From Massilia sp. IC2-477 (lineage in GTDB: Bacteria > Pseudomonadota > Gammaproteobacteria > Burkholderiales > Burkholderiaceae_D), in contig NZ_JAJFEQ010000003.1 in the NCBI RefSeq assembly GCF_020707265.1, positions 434,001 to 498,000 of the forward strand: a stretch of 64,000 nt of DNA, read 5' to 3'. The notes beneath the pieces are model-generated. The model saw nothing but the letters and a program-made list of their open reading frames with translations. It did no database searches and had not been told where the DNA came from. A program made the translations under genes and the position numbers. Positions within the stretch are counted from its first letter, which is position 1. Each line of letters begins with the position of its first letter. This document shows positions 17,461 to 26,126 of the stretch, in pieces.

Positions 17461-18360
17461 ATGAAGTGGTTAGTGGTCGGATTTTATATCCTGTCGATCC
17501 TGCATATCCACTTCCGCGGCCGCGTGCGCCTGCCTTTCCGTCGCCAGCTGTTCGACCACTCGTCGTTCATGGCGCCGATCAACATCTTCATGCATAAGTT
17601 CTCGAAGGTGCCGAGCACGCCCTTCATCCCGGTGAGCGAATTCCCGGAACTGGCGAAGCTGCAGGAGAACTGGCCGATCATCCGCGCCGAAGCCGAAAAC
17701 CTGCTGGCCCTCAAAAAGATCAAGGCCGCCGAGCAGAATGACGACGCGGGTTTCAATTCATTCTTCAAGAACGGCTGGAAGCGCTTTTATCTGAAATGGT
17801 ATGACGCCAGCCATCCATCGGCCGAGCGCCTGTGCCCGCAGACCTATGCGCTGCTGCAGGCTATCCCCTCGGTCAAGGCCGCGATGTTCGCCGAGCTGCC
17901 GCCGGGCGGTAAGCTGAACCCGCACCGCGACCCCTTCGCCGGCTCGATGCGCTACCACCTGGGCCTGGCCACGCCGAACGACGACCGCTGCTTCATCGAA
18001 GTCGACGGCGAACGCCACAGCTGGCGCGACGGCCAGGGCGTCGTGTTCGACGAAACCTTCATCCACTGGGCCATCAACGGCAGCGAAAGCGACCGCGTGA
18101 TCCTGTTCTGTGACGTCGAGCGCCCGATGCGCTACCGCTGGATGGGGTCCTTCAATCGCTGGTTCGGCCGCACCGTGATGACTGCCGCCGCCTCGCCCAA
18201 CGAAACGGGCGACCAGGTCGGCCTGGTGAGCAAGCTGTTCCGCATCTCTTTCTACATGGGCCAGTACCGCCGCCGCTTCAAGGCGTGGAACAAGACCGCC
18301 TACAACATCACGCGCGTGCTACTGGTGATCGCGCTGGCCGCCTTCATCTACTGGATCTGA
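17461..18360 (+). CDS. lpxO: Lipid A hydroxylase LpxO-like aspartyl/asparaginyl beta-hydroxylase
   Basis: 299 residues with an N-terminal membrane helix, the family motif PPGGKLNPHRDPFAGSMRYHLGL containing the iron ligands HxD, and the distal ligand in FDETFIHWAIN, then a C-terminal membrane helix (VLLVIALAAFIYWI). Fe(II)/2-oxoglutarate-dependent LpxO adds a 2-hydroxyl to a secondary myristate of lipid A at the inner membrane. The two terminal helices and the length fit LpxO better than soluble aspartyl hydroxylases. GGAGGA lies before the ATG. The exact lipid substrate is inferred from the family. Confidence 0.87.
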   Translation: MKWLVVGFYILSILHIHFRGRVRLPFRRQLFDHSSFMAPINIFMHKFSKVPSTPFIPVSEFPELAKLQENWPIIRAEAENLLALKKIKAAEQNDDAGFNSFFKNGWKRFYLKWYDASHPSAERLCPQTYALLQAIPSVKAAMFAELPPGGKLNPHRDPFAGSMRYHLGLATPNDDRCFIEVDGERHSWRDGQGVVFDETFIHWAINGSESDRVILFCDVERPMRYRWMGSFNRWFGRTVMTAAASPNETGDQVGLVSKLFRISFYMGQYRRRFKAWNKTAYNITRVLLVIALAAFIYWI

Positions 18361-18405
18361 CCGGGTAAGGCTTGCCTGCCCGGGCCACCCGTCCGAGGAG
18401 GCCCC

Positions 18406-19089
18406 ATGTCCGCCGATGCCCGCTTGGCGGCGCGTCCCGCGCCCGCCACCACCGTCTTTCCCGCTGATTCCCCGATGGGCCTGCACGAGCTGGCCGTCGG
18501 CGGCACCCGCGACAGCTACGTCTTCGTTTCCAACCAATACAAGCCCGAGACGCCAGCCCCGCTCGTCCTGCTTCTGCACGGCGCCGGCGGCCATGCCCAT
18601 GACGGCTTGCGCGTGTTGCTGCACTTGGCCGACCAGGCCGGTCTGATCCTGATTGCGCCTTCCTCACGCCGCAATACCTGGGACATCATCGCCGGGCGCA
18701 GCTACGGACCCGACCGCGACCTGGCCGACCGCGCATTGAACGACGTGTTCGCGCGTTATCACGTCGATGCCACACGGCTGGCGGTGGGCGGCTTCTCGGA
18801 CGGCGCCTCGTATGCGCTGTCGCTGGGCCTGGCCAACGGTGACCTGTTCAGCCACATCCTGGCCTTTTCGCCCGGCTTCATCGGGCCGCTCCAGGCGCGT
18901 GGCGAGCCGAAGGTGTTCATTTCGCATGGCACGGAAGATCCCATCCTTCCGATCGACCCCTGCAGCCGCCGGATCGTGCGCCAGCTGCGCGCCGCCGGGT
19001 ATCCGCTGCGTTACGAAGAGTTCGAGGGTGAGCACGTGATTCCACCGGAAATCGCGCAAGCGGCCCTAAGCTGGTTCAGCGGCGCATAA
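18406..19089 (+). CDS. Alpha/beta hydrolase, phospholipase/carboxylesterase type
   Basis: 227 residues: oxyanion region [12 protein letters not shown], nucleophile elbow [10 protein letters not shown] (Ser in GFSDG), acid in [10 protein letters not shown] and a C-terminal His in [10 protein letters not shown]. No signal peptide is evident, so it is probably cytoplasmic. The GxSxG form GFSDG with ASYALSLG is usual in the esterase/phospholipase YtnP- and PHB-depolymerase-like group. GAGGAGG stands before the ATG. Its substrate is unknown. It sits 45 bases after lpxO, with which it may be co-transcribed. Confidence 0.85.
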   Translation: MSADARLAARPAPATTVFPADSPMGLHELAVGGTRDSYVFVSNQYKPETPAPLVLLLHGAGGHAHDGLRVLLHLADQAGLILIAPSSRRNTWDIIAGRSYGPDRDLADRALNDVFARYHVDATRLAVGGFSDGASYALSLGLANGDLFSHILAFSPGFIGPLQARGEPKVFISHGTEDPILPIDPCSRRIVRQLRAAGYPLRYEEFEGEHVIPPEIAQAALSWFSGA

Positions 19090-19162
19090 AGCCTCGCGCG
19101 TGCCGCGAAATCGGCGATCGCAGCAGAATAGGGGTTTTGCCAATCACTACAGGGAGGAAGGC

Positions 19163-19762
19163 ATGTCGAAAGTCCTGGTTCTGTATTACTCCACCTATGG
19201 CCACATCGAGCAGATGGCGAATGCCGTCGCGGAAGGCGCGCGCTCGACCGGCGCGACGGTGGACGTGAAACGTGTGCCCGAAACGGTACCGGAAGAGATC
19301 GCCAAGAACGCCCACTTCAAGCTGCAGCAGGATGCGCCGATCGCGACCGTCAACGAACTGCCGGACTACGACGCCATCATCATCGGCGCGCCAACCCGCT
19401 ACGGCCGCATGCCGGCCCAGATGGCGGCCTTCCTCGACCAGACCGGCGGCCTGTGGGCGCGCGGCGCCCTGAACGGCAAGGTGGGCGGCGCCTTCACCTC
19501 GACCGCCACCCAGCACGGCGGCCAGGAAACGACGCTGTTTTCGATCATCACCAACCTGCTGCACTTCGGCATGACAGTCGTTGGCCTGCCGTACAGCTAT
19601 GCAGGCCAGATGTCGCTCGACGAGATCGTCGGTGGCAGCCCCTATGGCGCCTCGACCATCGCGGGCGGCCAGGGCCAGCGCCAGCCGAGCGAGATCGAAC
19701 TGGGCGGCGCACGCCACCAGGGTGAACTGATCGCACGCACCGCCAACAAGCTGTTCGGCTAA
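19163..19762 (+). CDS. wrbA: NAD(P)H:quinone oxidoreductase WrbA
   Basis: 199 residues of the flavodoxin-like fold: [21 protein letters not shown] (FMN phosphate loop STYGHIEQ), [13 protein letters not shown], and [14 protein letters not shown], all hallmark WrbA segments. The tetrameric enzyme reduces quinones by two electrons to avoid semiquinone radicals. AGGGAGG before the ATG fixes the start; an upstream in-frame ATG lacks one. It is followed directly by a MITE-like element, so it is probably the last gene of its transcript. Confidence 0.93.
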   Translation: MSKVLVLYYSTYGHIEQMANAVAEGARSTGATVDVKRVPETVPEEIAKNAHFKLQQDAPIATVNELPDYDAIIIGAPTRYGRMPAQMAAFLDQTGGLWARGALNGKVGGAFTSTATQHGGQETTLFSIITNLLHFGMTVVGLPYSYAGQMSLDEIVGGSPYGASTIAGGQGQRQPSEIELGGARHQGELIARTANKLFG

Positions 19763-19820
19763 GAAGCGCTAAAAGCGGGCCGCCTCCTAATGCCAGTCAC
19801 TTAAGGGCCATCGCTCATCC

Positions 19821-19851
19821 GTAGGGTGGGCGGGTCTTCCGCCCACGCGGT
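19821..19851. repeat. REP-like repeat inside the MITE, first copy
   Basis: GTAGGGTGGGCGG and CCGCCCACGCGGT flank a short centre. The eight bases after it, CAAATCAC, also follow the copy at 5174-5204, so the conserved unit extends past the palindrome. Confidence 0.85.
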
Positions 19852-19898
19852 CAAATCACAGTACTATAGCCCGTGCGGCTGTTCATATCACCACGCTC

Positions 19899-19929
19899 AC
19901 CGCGTGGGCGGGCAAGCCGCCCACCCTAC
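19899..19929. repeat. REP-like repeat inside the MITE, second copy, inverted
   Basis: The same unit in the opposite orientation, ACCGCGTGGGCGG...CCGCCCACCCTAC, 47 bases from the first copy. Together they could fold the element into a long interrupted hairpin. Confidence 0.85.
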
Positions 19930-20023
19930 AATTGTCACTAACTGACCGGCATTAGGCCGCCTCCGGCAAGCGCGTGGGAAGTTTGCTATCGTTGGCAGTC
20001 CATCAATCCTCGTGGACAACACC

Positions 20024-20722
20024 ATGCCAGACCTCAGCGCTTTCGACATCACTGCCAAGTGGCCCGCACAGCATCCTGACCGCATCCAGCTTTACTCGCT
20101 GCCCACGCCGAACGGCGTGAAGGCCTCGATCATGCTGGAAGAGACCAGTTTGCCCTACGAGGCGCACAAGGTCAGCTTCGAGACGAACGACCAGATGTCG
20201 CCGGCCTTCCTTTCGCTCAACCCGAACAACAAGATTCCCGCCATCCTCGATCCGAACGGACCGGGCGGCAAGCCGCTGCCGCTGTTCGAATCCGGCGCGA
20301 TCCTGATCTACCTGGCCGAGAAGAGCGGCAAGTTCCTGCCTAGCGACCCGGCCGGGCGCTACGCCGCGATCCAGTGGCTGATGTTCCAGATGGGCGGGAT
20401 TGGGCCGATGTTCGGCCAGCTCGGCTTCTTCCACAAGTTCGCCGGCCGCGAACTTGAGGACAAGCGCCCGCGCGACCGCTATGTGAACGAGTCAAAACGC
20501 CTGCTCGGCGTGCTCGAAGGCCAGCTGGCAAGGCATCGGTGGGTGGCGGGCGAGGAGTACAGCATCGCGGACATCGCGATCTTCCCCTGGGTGAACAACC
20601 TGGTCGGTTTCTACGACGCGGGCGAACTCGTGGGCTTTCAGGATTTCCCGCGCGTGCAGGCCGCGCTCGAAGCCTTCCGCGCGCGTCCGGCCGTTGCTGC
20701 CGGACTCAAGATTCCCGCTTGA
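20024..20722 (+). CDS. Glutathione S-transferase, YfcG/GstB-like
   Basis: 232 residues: an N-terminal thioredoxin-like domain with IQLYSLPTPNGVKASIMLEE, the cis-Pro segment NNKIPAIL and the glutathione site ESGAILIYLAEKSG, then an all-alpha domain ending in HRWVAGEEYSIADIAIFPWV. The P-T-P-N-G start is the nu-class (YfcG/YghU) pattern, whose members act mainly as disulphide-bond reductases and organic peroxidases. A GTG at 20012 could add four residues. Its last 17 bases overlap the convergent PEP-CTERM gene. Confidence 0.88.
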   Translation: MPDLSAFDITAKWPAQHPDRIQLYSLPTPNGVKASIMLEETSLPYEAHKVSFETNDQMSPAFLSLNPNNKIPAILDPNGPGGKPLPLFESGAILIYLAEKSGKFLPSDPAGRYAAIQWLMFQMGGIGPMFGQLGFFHKFAGRELEDKRPRDRYVNESKRLLGVLEGQLARHRWVAGEEYSIADIAIFPWVNNLVGFYDAGELVGFQDFPRVQAALEAFRARPAVAAGLKIPA

Positions 20723-22037
20723 AGCGGGCGCGCCGGCGCAGGCCCAGCATCGAGGCCAGCGCGCCGGCGAGCAGCCAGGCGCTGCCGGGTTCCGGCACGG
20801 TGTTGGGCGCCTTCGGTTCCTGCTCGACGCTTTCGAGCGGAGGCGCCGGCGTGAGCGGCGGTTGCGGGATCAAGGGGCCGGTCTCCGGTCCGGTCGGCGG
20901 GAACAGCGGGCCATTGCCGGCCGGCGGGGTCGGCACCGGATTGCCCGGCTGCGGCTGTGGCTCGGGCGTGAACACCGGCATCGGATCCGGCTCCGGCGAC
21001 GTACCCGGCACGGGCACGGTGCCGGGGTCGCCGGTCACTGGCGGCAGGCCCGTCGGCGGCTGTCCGGCGCCGGTCTCGGGAATCCCGGGCGATGTGACGA
21101 CGTCGGTGCCGGCGCCTGGTGCAGAGACGGGTTCGCCGCCGCCTGACGTGGGCTGCGACCCGGACGAGCCGCCGCTGCTGCTCTCGCTGCCGCCCGAACC
21201 GGTGGGTGTGGGGGTGGGGGCCGGCGTCGCGGCCGGCCGCGGGCGGCTGCCCATGCTGCTGGACGAGCCTGCCATGCCCATCGCGGTGCTCATCGCGGAA
21301 GCGGGCGAGAAGGTGCTGCTTGCGAGCATGCTGTCCGGCGCCGTCGCACCCGGCGCCGCGCCGCCGCCGCCACCGCCGCCGAGGCGGCCGGGCGAGCGCT
21401 GGCCCGTGTGGCGTGGAATGCCGCCGCCGCCGGCCGTCGACACCGGCAGGCCGTCCGGGCCGAGCGCGTATTCTTCGTCTTCATCGAGCTCGACTGCATT
21501 GTCGAGTTCATCCATGGCGGGCTGGTGGGCTTCCACCGGGTACTGGGCCACGTCCGAAATCCGGTTCGCGCAACGTGCCCGCATTTCACTGCGTCCGTCC
21601 GACAGCAAGGTCTCGCCCGGCGCCAGCATGACCTTGTGGGCAGTCCAGTAGACCTGTCCACCCTTGCGATAGGACACGTGCACCGCGCGCGGCTTCTGGA
21701 CCACGACCGGGCGCGCCTGGTCGACGTCGAAAGTAGCGTAATGGCTTGCCACCACCCGATCGGTGCGGATCACGCGCGCCAGTTCGGTCTTGCCGGACAC
21801 GCCGCCGGGCACCACGGAATAGGGATAGACGCGGCGCACGCCGCGCACGCTCTGCACGCCATCTGTCGACGCCAGCAGGGCAGATGCCTGAACGGCGGAA
21901 GCGATCGGGTCCGGTTTCCACGTCAGCATGAACATCGCCGTCGCGCCGAGCAAGCCGGCGGCAGCCATCACAGCCATGCGCTTGTGCAGGCGGGCGCGTG
22001 ACAGCAGGCGGCGGCTGTAGGGGTAACTGCGGTCCAT
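20706..22037 (-). CDS. PEP-CTERM sorting-domain protein with long Pro/Gly/Ser linker
   Basis: 443 residues. An N-terminal membrane segment (about 20-40) is followed by a 130-residue folded region with no recognised domain, then about 200 residues of Gly, Ser, Pro and Thr rich low-complexity sequence, and finally VPEPGSAWLLAGALASMLGLRRR, a textbook PEP-CTERM tag: VPEP, hydrophobic helix, Arg cluster. Such tags are recognised by exosortase/EpsH, which the genome should encode elsewhere, and mark proteins for the cell surface or exopolysaccharide matrix. The linker looks like a wall-spanning stalk. Monocistronic, with no clear Shine-Dalgarno. Confidence 0.8.
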   Translation of the reverse strand: MDRSYPYSRRLLSRARLHKRMAVMAAAGLLGATAMFMLTWKPDPIASAVQASALLASTDGVQSVRGVRRVYPYSVVPGGVSGKTELARVIRTDRVVASHYATFDVDQARPVVVQKPRAVHVSYRKGGQVYWTAHKVMLAPGETLLSDGRSEMRARCANRISDVAQYPVEAHQPAMDELDNAVELDEDEEYALGPDGLPVSTAGGGGIPRHTGQRSPGRLGGGGGGGAAPGATAPDSMLASSTFSPASAMSTAMGMAGSSSSMGSRPRPAATPAPTPTPTGSGGSESSSGGSSGSQPTSGGGEPVSAPGAGTDVVTSPGIPETGAGQPPTGLPPVTGDPGTVPVPGTSPEPDPMPVFTPEPQPQPGNPVPTPPAGNGPLFPPTGPETGPLIPQPPLTPAPPLESVEQEPKAPNTVPEPGSAWLLAGALASMLGLRRRARFKRES

Positions 22038-22259
22038 GTTCGTGGGAAAGTAGGAGAGTTCCTACAGCGTAGTTCATTTCTATTAATAAATCTAGATTTC
22101 CTTTGCGAAAATTGACGGGAATGTTGTAATTACCCCGTGCGGGTGTCATCCTGGCCTCAATTCGCGCAAATACCGCCTACGTAGTAGCCGCTGTGTTGCC
22201 GGGGGCTGAATAGGATACACTGTCGCTCAATGCCAATTCACTAACAAAGGATGGAGACT

Positions 22260-23237
22260 ATGCGACGACTCTTCGGCACCAAACAATTTGCCTTTGCCCT
22301 GGCGGCATCGGTGATGTCCATCAGCGCACTGGCGCAGGGCTGGCCAAGCTCGACGGTGACGGTGGTGGTTCCGTGGCCGCCGGGCGGCCCGTCGGACATT
22401 GCGGCGCGTCCGCTGGCCAAGGGCCTGACCCAGGGGCTGGGACAATCCTTCGTGATCGACAACCGCGCGGGCGGCGGCGGCAACATCGGCACGGCGGCGG
22501 TGACGCGCGCCAAGCCGGACGGCATGACCCTCCTGATCACCTCGAGCGCACCGATCGTGATCAACCCGAGCCTGTACAAGAACATGAACTTCGACCCGCT
22601 GAAGGATCTGGCGCCGGTCACCAACCTCTTGCGCGTGCCGCTGGTGCTGGTCGCCCACCCATCGGTGCCGGCCAAGAACCTGAAGGAACTGATGGCCTAT
22701 ATCCAGTCGAAGAAGGGCCAGTTCTCATACGGCTCCTCGGGCAACGGTACGCCCCAGCACCTGACCAGCGAACTGTTCGCCAGCGTGACCAAGCTCGAGA
22801 TGACCCACGTGCCCTATAAAGGCTCGGCGCCGGCGATCTCCGACCTGCTGGGCGGCCATATTCCGGTGATGTTCGACAGCACCATCGCGATCATGCCGCA
22901 CATCAAGAGCGGCAAGGTCAAGCCGATCGCGATCTCCAGCGCCAAGCGCTCGCCACTGCTGCCGGATGTGCCGACCTTCGCCGAAGCCGGCCTGCCGCAG
23001 ATCGAGTCCTACGCCTGGTACGGCATGTTCGCACCGGCCAAGACCCCGAAAGATGTGGTCGCCAAGATCAATGCGGAAGCCGTCAAGGTCATGAAGCAGC
23101 CGGAATTCCAGAAGGTGCTGGCCGATACCGGTTCGGACTTCGTGGGCGATACGCCTGAGAACTTCGGCAAGTTCGTCGCGGCCGAGCACGCGCGCTGGGG
23201 CAAGGTGGTCAAGCAAAGCGGCGCGACCGTCGACTGA
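22260..23237 (+). CDS. Bug/TctC family extracytoplasmic solute-binding protein
   Basis: 325 residues with a signal peptide ending ISALAQG, then the Bug-family pattern VTVVVPWPPGGPSDIAARPLAKGL, IDNRAGGGGNIGT, PLKDLAPV and LPDVPTFAEAGLP. These periplasmic proteins bind carboxylates or similar small ligands. Many copies in Burkholderiales are orphans of the TctAB permease, and no permease is adjacent here. AAAGGA nine bases before the ATG at 22260 favours that start over an ATG at 22251. The ligand cannot be predicted. Confidence 0.9.
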   Translation: MRRLFGTKQFAFALAASVMSISALAQGWPSSTVTVVVPWPPGGPSDIAARPLAKGLTQGLGQSFVIDNRAGGGGNIGTAAVTRAKPDGMTLLITSSAPIVINPSLYKNMNFDPLKDLAPVTNLLRVPLVLVAHPSVPAKNLKELMAYIQSKKGQFSYGSSGNGTPQHLTSELFASVTKLEMTHVPYKGSAPAISDLLGGHIPVMFDSTIAIMPHIKSGKVKPIAISSAKRSPLLPDVPTFAEAGLPQIESYAWYGMFAPAKTPKDVVAKINAEAVKVMKQPEFQKVLADTGSDFVGDTPENFGKFVAAEHARWGKVVKQSGATVD

Positions 23238-23254
23238 CATTCGCCGCCTCAATG

Positions 23255-23289
23255 AAAAACGCCGCCTCGGGCAACCGGGCGGCGTTTTT
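23255..23289. terminator. Bidirectional rho-independent terminator
   Basis: AAAAACGCCGCC pairs with GGCGGCGTTTTT around an 11-base loop that can itself pair CGG/CCG. It has T runs on both strands and lies between the convergent tctC-like and rlhA genes, serving both. Confidence 0.9.
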
Positions 23290-23306
23290 TATCGTCTTCT
23301 CAAGAC

Positions 23307-25277
23307 TCAGGCACGCGGGCGCTGCTTATGGAAGACCAGTGGGCTGTAGGGGACGGCCGAAGGCGGCGGCTGCTTGAGGATGTTGTCCTTCATCGCGCCC
23401 ACCACGTGCATCTCGCAGGGCTTGCAGTCGAAGCGCAGGGTATAGCGCTCGTTGCCGCTGACCAGGGTCATCGGCTCGGCCTTGACCTGGCCCTGCACGC
23501 CCTGCACACCCTTGGCCTGCTTTGGGCACAGGTTGAAGGAGAAGCGCAGGCAGTGCTTGGTGATCATCAGGGACACTTCGCCCGGCTCTTCGTGCGCCTC
23601 GTAGGCGGCGTCGATCAGCTGCACGCCGTGCTTGTGATAAAAGGCGCGCGCCTTGTCGTTATAGACGTTGGCCAGATAGCTCAGCTGCTGTTCTGGATAG
23701 ATCGCCGGCGGCTCGGCGGGCGCCTTGCGCTCCGGACGGTCCCAGGCGGCCAGGCGCGCCGCTTCGTGCGCGGCGATGGCGTCGCGGCGCAGCGCATTGA
23801 TCGCGCTGGCGGCCACGAACCAGGGCTGCGACAGTTGCAGCTCCACCGCGCCGGCCTCGAACATCGTGTTGCCCAGCTTGGCGATGTTGGTGCGCAGCGC
23901 GCTGTCCGCCTGCGCCGCCTGCTGGGCCGGCTGCAGGGCGATGTCGGCGCCGGTCACGGTCTCGATGCCGTCCTCATCGACCAGGGTGAGGCGCAGGCCG
24001 CCCGGCTGCTCGCCGAGCACGATGTCGACGCGCACCTTGCGCTCGGACGACTTCTTGCTCAGTGCCGATTCCCACTGGTGGTCGCGGTTGCGGTGAACGA
24101 TGGTACCGACCTTCAGGCCAGCCAGGCTCTTCACCATTTCGTTCGGGAACACGCGCCAGCGCTGGGTGTCCTCGTCTTCGCCCAGCTTCTCCACCGTGTT
24201 GGCCTGGATGCCGACCGTATCGCGCTTGTTCATGTAGTTCAGGCCGTCGCCATTGGCCATGGCCGCATTCGTCGCCAGCTCGATGAAATCCGGACCGATG
24301 CGCGTCACGCTGCCCAGCTCGACGCCGATGTACTTCGGCGAGTCGAAAGCGCCGATGTCGTCCTGGCGGCCGAGCGCGAAGTAATCGGTATGGCCGCGGT
24401 GGAAGTTCTTGTCGACGTCCGGGGTGAACAGCACGCGGGTCGAACCGCTGGCGGCGCGCGCGAATTCCGGACGGCGCTCGAGCAGTTCGTCGAGCAGCAG
24501 GCGGTAGTGGGCGGTGATGTTCTTCACGTAGCCCATGTCCTTGTAGCGCCCTTCGATCTTGAAGGAGCGGATGCCGGCGTCGACCAGGGCTTCCAGGTTG
24601 CGGCTCTGGTCGTTGTCCTTCATCGACAGCAGGTGCTTTTCGTAGGCCACCACGCGGCCCTGGCCGTCGCTCAGGGTGTAGGGCAGGCGGCAGGCCTGCG
24701 AGCAGTCGCCGCGGTTGGCGCTGCGGCCGGTATCGGCGTGCGAGATATAGCACTGGCCCGAGAAGGCCACGCACAGGGCGCCGTGCACGAAGTATTCGAG
24801 CGGGGTGTCGACTTCGGCCTTGATCTTCCGGATCTGCTCGACCGTGAGTTCGCGCGCCAGCACCAGCTGCGAGAAGCCGACGTCGCCAAGAAAACGCGCC
24901 TTTTCCACGGTGCGGATGTCGCACTGGGTGCTGGCGTGCAGCTGGATCGGCGGCAGGTCCATTTCGAGCAGGCCCATGTCCTGGATGATCAGGGCGTCCA
25001 CGCCTGCTTCGTATAGCTGCCAGATCTGCTTGCGCGCGAGCTCGAGCTCGCTGTCGTGCATGATCGTGTTCATGGTCACGAAGATGCGCGAGCGGTAGCG
25101 GTGCGCGAACTCGACCAGGCTGGCGATGTCTTCCAGCGGATTGCTGGCGTTGTGGCGCGCGCCGAAGGCGGGGCCGCCGATGTACACCGCATCGGCGCCG
25201 TGGAGGATGGCCTCGCGGCCGATCTCGGCGGTTTTGGCGGGCGACAGCAGTTCAAGCTGGTGGTCGAGCAGTGACAT
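23307..25277 (-). CDS. rlhA: Peptidase U32-family 23S rRNA C2501 hydroxylase RlhA
   Basis: 656 residues. The N-terminal U32 domain carries LHGADAVYIGGPAFGARHNASNPLEDI, HASTQCD, and the cysteine-bearing signatures HGALCVAFSGQCYIS and NRGDCSQACRLPY, ligands of a likely Fe-S cluster. The length equals RlhA (YdcP, about 650) rather than the shorter TrhP (YegQ, about 450), so RlhA, which hydroxylates C2501 of 23S rRNA using a prephenate-derived group, is the better call. It has a long C-terminal extension with FSFNLCPKQ and FDCKPCEM. Monocistronic and strongly terminated. Confidence 0.85.
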   Translation of the reverse strand: MSLLDHQLELLSPAKTAEIGREAILHGADAVYIGGPAFGARHNASNPLEDIASLVEFAHRYRSRIFVTMNTIMHDSELELARKQIWQLYEAGVDALIIQDMGLLEMDLPPIQLHASTQCDIRTVEKARFLGDVGFSQLVLARELTVEQIRKIKAEVDTPLEYFVHGALCVAFSGQCYISHADTGRSANRGDCSQACRLPYTLSDGQGRVVAYEKHLLSMKDNDQSRNLEALVDAGIRSFKIEGRYKDMGYVKNITAHYRLLLDELLERRPEFARAASGSTRVLFTPDVDKNFHRGHTDYFALGRQDDIGAFDSPKYIGVELGSVTRIGPDFIELATNAAMANGDGLNYMNKRDTVGIQANTVEKLGEDEDTQRWRVFPNEMVKSLAGLKVGTIVHRNRDHQWESALSKKSSERKVRVDIVLGEQPGGLRLTLVDEDGIETVTGADIALQPAQQAAQADSALRTNIAKLGNTMFEAGAVELQLSQPWFVAASAINALRRDAIAAHEAARLAAWDRPERKAPAEPPAIYPEQQLSYLANVYNDKARAFYHKHGVQLIDAAYEAHEEPGEVSLMITKHCLRFSFNLCPKQAKGVQGVQGQVKAEPMTLVSGNERYTLRFDCKPCEMHVVGAMKDNILKQPPPSAVPYSPLVFHKQRPRA

Positions 25278-25368
25278 GGCGGGATCCTTGATGCGAAGGC
25301 CGAAATTATAGCCAGATCAAGGCCTTAAGTCATTGACTGGGTTAGCAGCATCGCTGCTTTTTGACCCT

Positions 25369-26097
25369 TTACTCCAGATTCTCGTGGTGGTCGGCCACAC
25401 CCTGCTTCCAATAAGCCGACACCCGCATGGCTTCTTTGGCAATGCCTTTCCCGTCGCCGAGCAGAGACCGGACCTGCTTGGCCGTCGCGGCTTCGCCGGC
25501 AAACCACGCGAATCCCTCACCAAGCGGCAGAGTTAGGTCGCGCAAGGCGGCGAGCAGGCCCTGGTCGTCCTCGACCCAGGTGAGATCCAGTTGCGCCTGG
25601 GTCGGCAGCGGCAGGCGATCGGCTCCGCTAGCGGCCGCGACCACAATCGCGCGGCTGCCGAGCGGCAGTTCGGCCAGCCGGCGCCGGATGGCGGGCAGGG
25701 CGCTGCGGTCGCCTGCCAGCAGGTACCAGTCGTACTCCATCGGAATGATCATCGACCCGCGCGGGCCGCCGATGACGGCCTGCTGGCCGACCGCCGCGCT
25801 TTTCGCCCAGTCGGACGCGCCGCCGCCTTCGTGGAGGGCGAATTCGAGGGTCAGCTCGCGCTTGTCGGCGTCGTACCACAGCGGCGTGTAGTCGCGCCGC
25901 AGCTGCTTGCCCTCGATCTCGAACATGAACTTGACGTGGTCATCGAAAGACGCGGAGACGAAGCCTTCCAGTGCCTCGCCCTGGAAGCTGATGGCGAGAA
26001 AACTGTCGCCCAGCGGGTCGACGCGGCTGACCGCCACGTCGCGAATGCGCAGTTCGTGGCGCACACGCTGTACGCCCTTGCGGTTTGGCTGTTCCAT
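25369..26097 (-). CDS. Siderophore-interacting protein, FAD-dependent ferric reductase
   Basis: 242 residues of the SIP/ViuB family: N-terminal FAD-binding barrel with RRDYTPLWYDADKRELTLEFALH (the R-x-Y-T/S FAD motif) and GGPRGSMIIP, then a NAD(P)H-binding-like domain WYLLAGDRSALPAIRRRLAELP and a C-terminal AYWKQGVADHHE. Such enzymes release iron from siderophores by reduction. It is divergent from a MarR regulator with only 21 bases between the two starts. A near-consensus promoter for this gene lies inside the marR coding start and is overlapped by two candidate operators, so MarR repression is likely. Confidence 0.9.
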   Translation of the reverse strand: MEQPNRKGVQRVRHELRIRDVAVSRVDPLGDSFLAISFQGEALEGFVSASFDDHVKFMFEIEGKQLRRDYTPLWYDADKRELTLEFALHEGGGASDWAKSAAVGQQAVIGGPRGSMIIPMEYDWYLLAGDRSALPAIRRRLAELPLGSRAIVVAAASGADRLPLPTQAQLDLTWVEDDQGLLAALRDLTLPLGEGFAWFAGEAATAKQVRSLLGDGKGIAKEAMRVSAYWKQGVADHHENLE

Positions 26098-26111
26098 GTT
26101 GGTCCAAATTG

Positions 26112-26126
26112 GTTGATAATGTCACC
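26112..26126. promoter_or_regulatory. Candidate MarR operator 1
   Basis: GTTGATAATGTCACC is an imperfect copy of the palindrome at 26143. On the siderophore-gene strand it lies just after the -10 box, over the expected transcription start. Confidence 0.5.

Larger units (their letters stand above)
19787..19955. mobile_element. 169-bp MITE-like element with terminal inverted repeats and a target duplication
   Basis: The left end CTAATGCCAGTCACTTA and the reverse complement of the right end, CTAATGCCGGTCAGTTA, match at 15 of 17 positions. The same eight bases, GCCGCCTC, occur directly outside both ends (19779-19786 and 19956-19963), as a transposition target duplication would. The interior holds two REP-like units in opposite orientation and no coding frame, so the element would depend on a transposase encoded elsewhere. 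Confidence 0.75.
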
